This document shows, piece after piece, positions 34,301 to 46,300 of a stretch of DNA of 64,000 nucleotides (the stretch's first letter is position 1; each line of letters opens with the position of its first letter). Both the position numbers and the translations under genes were made by a program. The notes under the pieces were generated by a model, which ran no database searches, was not told where the DNA came from, and worked only from the letters and a program-made list of their open reading frames with translations. Origin of the DNA: Agapetus fuscipes (lineage: Eukaryota; Arthropoda; Insecta; Trichoptera; Glossosomatidae); contig OX637339.1 of the NCBI GenBank assembly GCA_951799405.1, forward strand, positions 7,192,001 through 7,256,000, in the 5' to 3' direction.

Positions 34301-37300
34301 AATTTTAAGTATGCAAATTGAAAGACAATACTAAAAACTATTAAAAATAACCATTAACTTAAAAGAAAAATTCTGATCCCCCCACTTACAGCCCTTTTAG
34401 TAAAATGGAATTTCTCATAGATATGGACGCATAGAAGTTCCTTTTTTACTTTAATTTATGTAAATTAAAGGTATAATAAATCAATAGAGCCAAAAAAAAT
34501 TAAGTGGAAATTTCCAAGATGCGAAAAAAAAAAATTTGAAATTTGCAAATTTTCATCAATTTGACCGAGTTTCTTTAGATGGAATGTTTTTCGAAAATTA
34601 AGTAGTAGGTTGGAATTTTTTATTTAAGTTTATGTAAAAATATAATATTATACATCATCGCACCTAAAATCAAAGTTGTAAAAAGTTCCGAACTATGATT
34701 ATTTTTTCTTTTAAATTTACATATTTATAACAGTATTGAACATTTTTTGATGTAATTTTTTTCAAACACGGACGCATACAAGTTTCTTTTTTATTTAAAA
34801 TTATGTTAATAAAAGACAAAATTAATCAATTAAGCTAATAAAATTTAAGTGGAAATTCCCAAGCTACGAAATAAAAAATCTCGAAGTTGGAACATTATAA
34901 GAAAATTCCGATTATTTTTTGATGTAATTTTTTTCAAACACGGACGCATACAAGTTTCTTTTTTATTTAAAATTATGTTAATTAAAGACATAATTAATCA
35001 ATTAAGGCAATAAAATTTAAGTGGAAATTCCCAAGCTACGAAATAAAAAATCTCGAAGTTGGAACTTTATAAGAAAATTCCGATTATTTTTTGATGTAAT
35101 TTTTTTCAAACACGGACGCATACAAGTTTCTTTTTTATTTCAAATTATGTTAATTTAAGACATAATTAATCAATTAAGCTAATAAAATTTAAGTGGAAAT
35201 TCCCAAGCTACGAATTAAAAAATCTTGAATTTGGTACTTTATAAGAAAATTCCGATTATTTTTTTATGTATTTTTTTTCAAACACGGACGCATACAAGTT
35301 TCTTTTTTATTTCAAATTATGTTAATTTAAGACATAAATTATCAAATAAGCCAATTAAATTTAAGTGGAAATTCCCAAGCTACGAAATAAAAAATCTCGA
35401 AGTTGGAACTTTATAAGAAAATTCCGATTATTTTTTGATGTAATTTTTTTCAAACACGAACGCATACAAGTTTCTTTTTTATTTCAAATTATGTTAATTT
35501 AAGACATAATCAATCAATTAAGCTAATAAAATTTAAGTGGAAATTCCCAAGCTACGAATTAAAAAATCTTGAATTTGGTACTTTATAAGAAAATTCCGAT
35601 TATTTTTTTATGTATTTTTTTTCAAACACGGACGCATACAAGTTTCTTTTTTATTTCAAATTATGTTAATTTAAGACATAAATTATCAAATAAGCCAATT
35701 AAATTTAAGTGGAAATTCCCAAGCTACGAAATAAAAAATCTCGAAGTTGGAACTTTATAAGAAAATTCCGATTATTTTTTGATGTAATTTTTTTCAAACA
35801 CGGACGCATATAAGTTTCTTTTTTATTTCAAATTATGTTAATAAAAGACAAAATTAATCAATTAAGCCAATAAAATTTAAGTGGAAATTCCCAAGCTACG
35901 AATTAAAAAATCTTGAATTTGGTACTTTATAAGAAAATTCCGATTATTTTTTTATGTAATTTTTTTCAAACACGGACGCATACAAGTTTCTTTTTTATTT
36001 CAAATTATGTTAATTAAAGACATAATTAATCAATTAAGGCAATAAAATTTTAGTGGAAATTCCCAAGCTACGAAATAAAAAATCTCGAAGTTGGAACATT
36101 ATAAGAAAATTCCGATTATTTTTTGATGTATTTTTTTTCAAACACGGACGCATACAAGTTTCTTTTTTATTTCAAATTATGTTAATTTAAGACATAATTA
36201 ATCAATTAAGCCAATAAAATTTAAGTGGAAATTCCCAAGCTACGAAATAAAAAATCTTGAAGTTGGAACTTTAAAACAAATATCCGATTATTTTTCGATG
36301 TTTCTTTTTTATAAAGACGGACGGATAGCATTGTCTTTTTTATTTCAAATTATGTTAATTAAAGACATAATTAATCAATTAAAAAAAAAAAAAAATAGTG
36401 AAAATTCCCAAGCTACAAAATAAAAAATCTCGAAGTTGTCCCGAAGGAAAAACTAAGGTATTTGTAGTAGTTTGTAGTTATCATCTATATTTTCGGCACT
36501 CATGTTTTTTTGTTATTAATTTAATTTCGTTCTCAATTTTCTTTGAATTAATGTCCGTTTCATTGTATATTACTTTTATTTCAGTTAAAAATATATTTTT
36601 TTCATTAAGAAAATATTCCATACATCTTGGGAAACCCGGTTTGTGAGTTCTCATCCCCAGCTGTCAGGCTGGCGTCACAGGCGTATAAAACGTTTATCTT
36701 CACAAGTGACGTGCGAGATTATTCATTTTTCATTATTTTATTTTTATCTTCACTACTTTTTAATCATTTCTGACGAAATTCGCTGTAAAATAACAAGCCG
36801 CTACTTTTGTTTGAGCATTTTAAAATATGAACCAACTTTCGTTTGTTCAAAACCATTTTGAGTATTGTGAGAGCTGGGAATCTCCCATCTCAACTGAAGT
36901 CGACGGCGTGAGGCTGGCCCCTTTCCTGTAAAAATAAACATGTTCCGATCGTCACAGTTTACAGAGACTTAAAACGCTGTGGTGGAGTTAAAACCTATAG
37001 TTTTGTATTTGGGGCGGTTTTCCTAATTTCTTGTATCGAGACGGAGTTTTCACATTCTAAATGACCTACGATATCATTGTCTATATTTATTCTGACACAA
37101 AAATAATATTCTGAAAATTTCGTCATCCTTCAGATGTCCGTATACATTTGTACAATCATATACTGGGGCAGTAATCGGTAAACTCGTTTGTCAAAAGAGC
37201 CAAAGGCTAGAAGATAATTTGATATTTCTAACGAGAGTTTTTGACACGAAATTTCTGTCACATATCAATCAAAATAAACCCATATATTAAGTCGCTGGTG

Positions 37301-40300
37301 AAGATTTTCTGCCAAAATTTTTCAGTTAATAAATGACTGAATTTTAGGTTGATTTATTTGATGAGCGCTGTTTTTGTGTGAATCACACCTCAGGAGCCCT
37401 CACATGCTTGACAGTGTGTTGAATGTTTATTTAAAAATTGCACCATGGGATGTATCAAAATAAGATATTTATTATTCAAAAGTGTTATCAGTTTTTTTTA
37501 CTGTTCAGTGAAAAACGCAATGAATTCTTACCAAACATTGATCAACATTATAGAAATAGATGAAGCATCACAGCTTTTGTTGTGCCAAAAAGAGTGCGCC
37601 CTGGTACGTCCTCTCAATGCAAAAGAGATCTTGTTGTAATCAGTTTCCAGGCAACCGTTGGAAGGATAACTGTTGAAAATAAATCGATGTTATTTATACG
37701 ATGCTCTCTTTGACGTATGACGCTTAAATATCATGTATGTCTCATTATTTCACTGTATTCCTACGGTTTGACACACATCAAACTAAACGTGGTGAAAATC
37801 GTAACTTACGTCGCCATCTTTGATAGTTCAATGTGATGTCAGCTGAATTACTAAAATTTAAGAATGTTTTTTTTTTAAATTTAAGAATGAAAATTGTTCC
37901 TTGACTTATAGGTTGTTATGCGGCTGACCACCCATACTGTAAAAAATTGGTTCACTTTGCCAATGTCACCCCTGTTTCAGGGAAGGACGGCAAGAGTTGC
38001 AAGGCTTATGTTCATTTGAGATTGGGTTTTTATATTGTAGGTCCACATGCGGCATGTGTTAGCGCGAAATTATACATATCTGCTTGTGGGAATGCATTTA
38101 ATATAAATCTTAAATGATATATATCTTTGCAGCTTAGATTAGATTAGATAAGAATAATTTTTTTGAAGAAAAACAAAAAAAAATGCCCGTTTATTTTATG
38201 ATTTTCGATGCCGCGAAGTCATAACAGCGCCCTCCTTTAGCTGCCATTAAAATTCACCCGTGTACATCTGTATTCTCGTGTTTCATGGCACGTTTATTAC
38301 TATGGAAAGAAACAAACCGTCTATGTCTTTTATATTGATAGAAGTTATCTAAATCTAAAAATCATGACATGTATTATTTTTTTTTTATTGGAAAATGTGT
38401 GTGAGGACTCTATGGAAAAGTCCCTTTCTCATTTCTGACAGCCCAAAAGATGCAGCTCGCGATCCACTGATTTCCTATCACTCCACTAGTAGATACGTGT
38501 TGTAATGTATAATTATTATTATCAGTGTTGTTTTTAAGTAAATATTCGATTTGGCACAAGAGTTTCGGTCCGTTGAAGATGTTTTATTTTAAAGTATATT
38601 TTTTTGTGGACTGTTGCTAGGCGTTGGCACGTTTATGTTTTTTATTCATTTACATATTATGGCATTGAAGCACAGTGCGTGACAAAACTGTCGGCTAGAA
38701 CTGTCAAACAGAACAGATGCACAACCTCATATAACTTCTTGCTTTTTCCATCTTGTGAGTGCGGTATAAACGAGAATATGGTTGTGAAAGTGCAGAGGAG
38801 TACAATGAGATGGTTTGGGCATCTATAAAGAATGGACGATGAATGACTGACAGAAATAATAAATGAAGGGGATGTGAAATGTAAGTTTGGAAAGGCAAGA
38901 CCGAGGAATGGATTGATCAAATAAGTCAGATGGAACATTCAGAGTGAGAAAAAGAGATGAGTAATGAGTGTCGAGGAGATGAAAGAAGTGTGCAAGGATA
39001 GAGCACACTGGAGGCACATCTGCAGAGGTGCTGGCCACCTCTAGTGGAATGGATACAAGTACAAGTGTTTTGACACAATAATTACACATGCTATGGACTG
39101 TTATTATTATTTTATTTTTTCATTTAAAATTGACACATTCACCGACCAAAACAATGGAAACGCGTGCATAGCGACTTTATATTGAATGTAAAGGACGCAC
39201 TTATGTCAATCGCTCGGGTAGTTTTTATTTATCAGTTTAAAGTCACATAAGCTTAGTTCAAAATACCGGGCCTAAGTGATACCAACTTAGACCCCCGTAT
39301 TCACGATCAAAACTGGCACTTCCTTAAGGGCAAACCAGCGCTTAGATTGGGGAAATTCATTTCAAGAACAATACTTAAGGTAAAATTAGCGCTTAAGCGC
39401 TCCAAAAACTAGCACTCAGGTAAGTAAGGTCGACACGTATATTAACCAACGCTTAAGCGCTGTCAAAATATTCCGTCATATTTCATTGTTATCACATTTT
39501 TTGTTTGATTGTGAATTTACATGAAAAAATGAATTCTTACTATAAACATGATTTTTACAAGTGTATTAACATTGTTTTGACGAGTTCATTTACATTGCTT
39601 GACCATCAGAATTGGGTTTGTTCTCCGGTATGGTCTAGGACCATACTTCAATGACAGATGAACTGTCAAAATATTCCGCCGCATTTCATCAGCACATTTT
39701 TTGTTTGGTTGTGAATTATTAACATAAAATAATGAATTCTTTCGATACAGTTGACTTCAACGAGAATAATAACATTGTTTTGTTCAAAAATAGTGTTCCA
39801 AGAAAATATATCAGAGACTGTAAAGACCCATTTACGTATTACGAAGAGGAAAAATTTAGAAGACGTTTTTGATTGAAAAAAATGCGTCGTTCTGTATACA
39901 GTTTTGCCGTTGCTCATTGAGGGTTGCAAAGCCAACGATTTCTTCGATCTGTTATTTTATCTTCTATTACAGGTTTTTCTTTAATCAGAGCCACCAGCAG
40001 CTCCTTTTCCGCTGGAGAAAACAACATATTTTTGGCGCTGAAATCGATCAAAACACTTTACATTGGATATTACATAAATGTATTTTTAAAAACTAATAGA
40101 AATTGTAAACAAACAAATTCGTACTTACGGTTTACTTAAAGTAGTAATTGCGTTATACGTACTTATTTGTTGTCAAGTTTTATGCAAAGTTGATATGACA
40201 TTGAAATTTGAAAGAGGCGGCAATGATAAGAGTGAAGTACGCCGAATATCGGTCGGAAGGTACTAACCAATTACAGAGCTGGGTTTTTTCGAGAGCCAAT

Positions 40301-43300
40301 GACAAACCCGTACGTCTCCTGGGGGTTGGGCACTACGCTGATTACTGCTTGAGTGTTCTTTGTGAAACAAAACGCTCCAGAATGTCGACCCTTGAGTAAG
40401 TGTAGCGCTTGAGTAAGGCACTTAAATCAGTTTTGATCGTGAATACGGGGGAGAGAGCATCTTTCACGAGTCACTGTTTATATCTTGAACCGCTTCACCA
40501 TAGCGACGATTTTTCGCGTTAATAAAATAAGTATGCAGACATCATTAATAATTAATCAAGTATTGTTTCATTAATATTTAATTAAACATGTTACATTAAT
40601 GATTATAACTAATGACTTTAGCGCCCTTGGTTCCTTATCTATAACAACTGATGCCTTAATACTTTTAAGAACACTTGAGACATAATTAACAAGTCTTCAT
40701 ATTGTTATTATTAATTATGTATTCATATTGCAAATATCACCAGACCTGTACCCGTAGTAATACAGGTGCCTACTATATTAAAAGCTGTTCGAGCATTGCA
40801 ATCGCATCAGGGCTGGAAGTCTCATCACCACGGTAATTCTTACTTACCGAATATCGGTAATGAAAAATGTAGGGAAACTCCTAAAGCACCTCCAAGTGAA
40901 CGTGAAAGTTGTCATAATTTTTCGATAAAAAGTATGCAAGTTTTTTTATGTTTTCACCAGAGATATATTTTCGTCCACTTCTATACATACATACGAATTT
41001 ATGTGTAGCTACTTACGCTCACAACGTTCAATTTTTTTATTGATACAAATGGCCGGGCGCTCCATGGCAACCGATTTGACGGGAAGGCGTGTGCACCTAC
41101 GCGTTTTGGGATGCCGTGACGCTTAGTGCTGTGACGTCACGGGGGCGCGGCTGCCGGGCCTCTAAGATGGCGGACGGGCCCCCAAAACGGGTTCCCGCCT
41201 TTTTTTGTACCTGCATTCCGACGTTCCATATAGAACGACACAGTGACAAAACGACCATGCCAAAATATCACCATGACGTCTGCTTGGCGCTGTACTGAGT
41301 GAGCCCTTGTGTTTCCAAGCCATAGGTGGATACTGGAAGCACGCATGACTCAAAGTCAAAGACCCTGCGTTTCAGGTTAACAGACATTTTTTTGTCATTG
41401 AGGATGTAGCCTAGATTTCAGAAAGCTGCCCATGCCAGTGCGATCCTTTGTTGGGGAAGTTGGTAGATGTTAGAAAGTAATAATTCTACCACAGATCAAA
41501 AAAAGAAGCACTATTATTCCGTTATCTATGAATTCTACACTGGTGACTAGAGCATTCTAGTGCAGCAATATTTCGAGAGTGTGCGTGAAAGATCTAGATA
41601 AGCCAAATTGGATTATATATTGTTCTCTAGCACCAGAATGGAGGGGATGACCAAGGGGACCAACTCTAGGGGACGCCCACGCCAAGAATACCTGGAGGAC
41701 CTGTTGGCGGACGTGCGCTGCTCATCATATACAGACCTTAAAAGAGCCGCACAGGACAGGGAATAATGGAGGAGAAGAATGAAAGAATTCGCTGCAAGCC
41801 AATCCCAGGATTGAAACTAGAGAAGAAGAAGCACTAGTATATAAGGCGAGCTTCTACATAAGCTTATATTAATAAATATGTAACAAAATATGCAACTTAC
41901 TCAAACTGGACACGTTGGTCTGCGTCTGCATTTCCAGAGGAAGACTAAACCAGCAGGATGGACCTGCCGAACTAAAAGCCTTGTCCCCATAGGCATAGGG
42001 CATAGCCCGTTCTGTTCCACTACGGCGGCAGTTGAAGCCTATTTATTTTATGTAGAACGAAGAGTGCGTCATCTGTCGTTTATTGCTATTTTACTCCTCT
42101 GAGAGCGTGAATTGCAACTTAGATTAGGTACGTATATTCCAGACATGCAAGCAGATTTTGAATCTCATTAAAAATGTTGTTCATAACAAGATTATAAATA
42201 ATTTATGTTGTTTCAGTACTTATATGTATGCGCCAACTGTGCATACGTAAACACTTGTTTTTGAAATTAGCACGTGTGTTCATAAGAAATACGGACTATT
42301 TTCGCCTTTGATGTTGGTGTCGTCTAAACCAATAAGCCAGAAAACCGTCACCTCGTTAGGCTGTGCGTACAACGATAGTTAAATAACAAGATACAGTGAG
42401 AGTCTTTTGTAATTTGATTTATTTATAAGGATAATTTATTTTATTTACACGTCATAAAAGAGCGCCGATTAAAATAAAAAATAAACTCTAAATACCACGC
42501 TCAGTTAACGACAGTTTGTACCAATATGTGGGGTGAATATGAGAGCATCGTATCTAATCTAAGTTGCAAAGATATGTAACATTGGGGATTCACATTACAT
42601 GCATTCTCACAAGCAGACACGTACAATTTCGCGCTTGCACATGCCGCATGTGAACCTACAACATAAAACCAAATCTCAAATGGACATACACCCCGCAACT
42701 TCTGCCGAACTTATAGGTTGGTATGAGGCTGACCACCCATGCTGTAAAAAAATGGTTCACTTTTCCAATGTCACCCCTGTTTCAGGGAAGGTCGGCAAGA
42801 GTTGCACGGCTTATGTTCATTTGAGATTGGGTTTTTAAATTGTAGGTCCACATGCGGCATGTGTGAGCGCGAAATTATGCGTGTCTGCTTGTGGGAATGC
42901 ATTTAATATGAATTTCAAATGATACATATCTTTGCAGTTTAGATTTAGATTTAGATATTACATCTTGTATTTTCCTCAAAAAAAAAAAACATTTAACATC
43001 TTGAAAGGTTGATGATGACCTGCCACTTGAGTTTGTTTTTTTTTGGGATAAAAGATGCATTGAATATGAATCTCAAATGATACATATCTTTGCAACTTAG
43101 ATTTAATTAGATAGTCTACTGAACTGAACTTGAATTGAACTCTCAGCGGTCAAACGCCACTCTTGACTTCAATCCTTAGCAAACAATAACAAAATTAGAT
43201 TTAGTAGGGTTTGTGTATTCCAGGCCTGGCCAACCCGCGGCACCTTTACGTGCGGCCCGCGGTCAAGTGTGATGATTTTTTTCAATTATGTATTTATATA

Positions 43301-46300
43301 TGTTTTTGTTTAAGAACTTTATTGTCGTTAAATTTGTACAATTTTGAAATCAAAACTACCCCAGAACTTTCCTAGTAAAAACACTATTTGACTGGACTAG
43401 AGATATTTTTCAGCGATTTGAGTTGCAGCGGCAACACATTTTTAAGCGTTAATGCGTAATATGGGGGTGCAATTAAAAAAAAATATCGAATTTTTCCCTC
43501 AAAAACATTGTCGTAGAGGGGGGAGGGAGGGGGTAGCGACAGGTTTTTCATTAAACTTGCCATAAATAAGTGTCTTTATTAACAAATTATTTCAATGTAA
43601 AGAATTATCTGGGTATTTATGAAATCAGTGACTTTTTCTGCCAGATCCGATTATGCTGTTTATTATTATTTTTTATTTTTTTTAATAAAATAGATTTGGG
43701 AAAAGGAATGCAATCCACCAACCTATTTTGCCTGGCCAGTTGTCTTCATGCGAAAGCAGAAGCTTGTGTGCATGCAACGGCATCTGTTGAACCAGGGTCG
43801 AAGTTATCGTCGCGGGATTCGAACCAGCGTTTTCCGGTTCCAAATAACCTGTCTTGATCCCCGCGGCCATAACACCGACTTTACTACATAAATACATTTT
43901 TTGTTGTTGGTTCAATGCGTGTTTTCTTTTCACATCTGGTTGTCGTTTCGTTTTTTTTATATATATATTTTTTTGTAAAATGTTTGTATGTGTGGCCCTT
44001 GGGGAAATTTTAGGCCATCAATGCGGCCCGGGGTGCAATTTGGGTTGGGCAGGCCTGGTGTATTCACACAGTGAAAATTAATTTTATTTAAATTTTTTTT
44101 TTTTTTTCTTAAACGTAGTTTTATTTTCACAATAATATTTTCTACCTCAAGTACTTTCGACCTTCAATACTCAGATATACTCTTGATAATGACCTGAGTA
44201 TTGAAGGTCGAAAGTACTTGAGGTAGAAAATATTATTGTGAAAATAAAACTACGTTTTTGAAAAAAAAAAAATATTTCAATAACAAAATATTTGCTTGCC
44301 TCTTCCCTAGCAACCCGGCCGAATGAAATCGTATTTGTTTTCTTAAATTTAAAGGTGCTGAATCCATTTGTCTGGAAAGCGTGGTCCATATAATGTTACA
44401 CCGTTGTGTGTATTTGATAAGAATAATTAAGGCGTGTCTGTACGTACTTTTGGCGTACGTGGTCCAGCCGCTTGTGAGCTATAGGCACCGACTACACAAT
44501 GTAAAATAAAACAGTTCGAGCCCCCCACTGGGTTATCGCTCCCGCTCATATCAAATGGAGGTACGTAGTTCAACAGCGTTATTGTCTGCCGTTCCATATG
44601 GAGTCCATAGTCTCTCAAGATACTTGCATAACATGATAAATTATGTAATAATTCAAAGATTTATGAAGTATGCTTTCTCCTTTTTCTTCAATGGTACCAC
44701 AGCTAAATTTGAGCCTTGGTCTCCTTCAACCCCCATGATGATGATGAGTTGATGATTTCTTTCTAGCGCTGTTCAGTGATGTAGTCACTTCAAGGGCGCT
44801 CGTGCAAATGATGTCAGAAATTTGCTTGTCTTCAGTGCATTTCGGAACTTCCCATGGTCATCTATCTCTCATACGATGACGCAGCAGTGGCGAAGGGTGC
44901 CATACAACTCGATTCCCATCGGTTTCCCTTTTAAAATGAGGCAAAAATGATAATAAAGTAGACTGCATGGTTTTAATAGGGGAAAATACGTATTGTTTCT
45001 TTAGTTTTAAATCTATTTTTTTTATAAAATTGTGCCTATAGTTTTTAACTACTTTGTTGCCTCATTTTAAAAGGGAAGCCGATGGGAATCGAAATTTATG
45101 GCACTCTTTGCCACTGTGAGGCAGGTGGCTCCAGGCCAGAGGACCAGCAACTGCAAAATAATAAACGTTCTGCAAACATTGTGTTAACTCTGTCTCAACT
45201 CTCGACTTTTTGAGTTGTAAATTAAGCATAGAATGCTGATGTACTCCGGTCACATTTTGAGAAATGAGGAATACCGTCATCTTCATCTTATCATACTGGG
45301 TAAGATTGAGGGGAGAAAATCTCAGGGACATCGTGACTGAAAAACCTGCGACAATGTTTCAGCAGAAACACCAAGTCCCTGTTTCGAGCCGCAGCATCCT
45401 AAGTCAAAATAGCCATGATGATCGCTGATATTCGATAGAGGTGGCACGAAAAGAATAGAACTGTCAGCATTGCTGTTTCACATCCATCATTTTCCTTTAT
45501 TAAAGTACCCTACGAAGTTGTCATTCCTTCATGTTCTGTTTTTTTTCAGAATACGTTCAGTGCGGGATTCGAACCCAGACCCACGGTGACTATTGACACA
45601 ATATATTCCTATACTCTTCAGTCTTCTGTCACGTCTACGTGTGATTTGAATCACAATTTCCAAACGCGTCAAATTTTCCACAACAACAAAATTTCTAGAT
45701 CGATCGATGGGCTTGCTTCAGGAACAAATCCCCTTTAGCAAGAAGCCACAAGTGCTGCTCTAGTTTGCCTTGAATTAATGTCACTTACATCCATTTGGTA
45801 TTTTACCGTTTATTCACATAAATGTTGAAATACAGCAAGTACTACGAGCATAAACTCTCAAAAACTTTTACGATTTAAGATAGTAAATGAGAATCGCAAA
45901 TTTTGTATGCAAAATTGTAGAGGCGCTTTTCTATTTGCATGTAAAATTTAGAATTCTCACTACACGACGGCGTAAAAGTATAATAAATATCTTATTTATA
46001 TGTTTTTCAGGTAAATACACGAAGGAAGTTTATAATTATTTATAGTTCCATTTTTATACCTTGTGAAGGGTTAAATCGGTCATTTTAAAGGAAATAAAGT
46101 GATTAAATTATTTATTGTTAATTCTGTAAAATGTATCATTTATTTATCTGCATTTTTTTGTACATATATAGGTGTAAATATATATCTCTGACGTCATTAC
46201 GGACATGTTTTGAAGCACATATCGATTTTATATTCCATTGAAAAGTAAACACACAGGTATGAAAATTCTTTCATAGATTTCAGGAAATGGCTGGTTTTAG

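Noticed and set aside
34410..36440. Regular repeats that might suggest a CRISPR array
   Set aside because: Units are contiguous with no unique spacers, are 172 bases long, and the surrounding genome is eukaryotic; it is a satellite.
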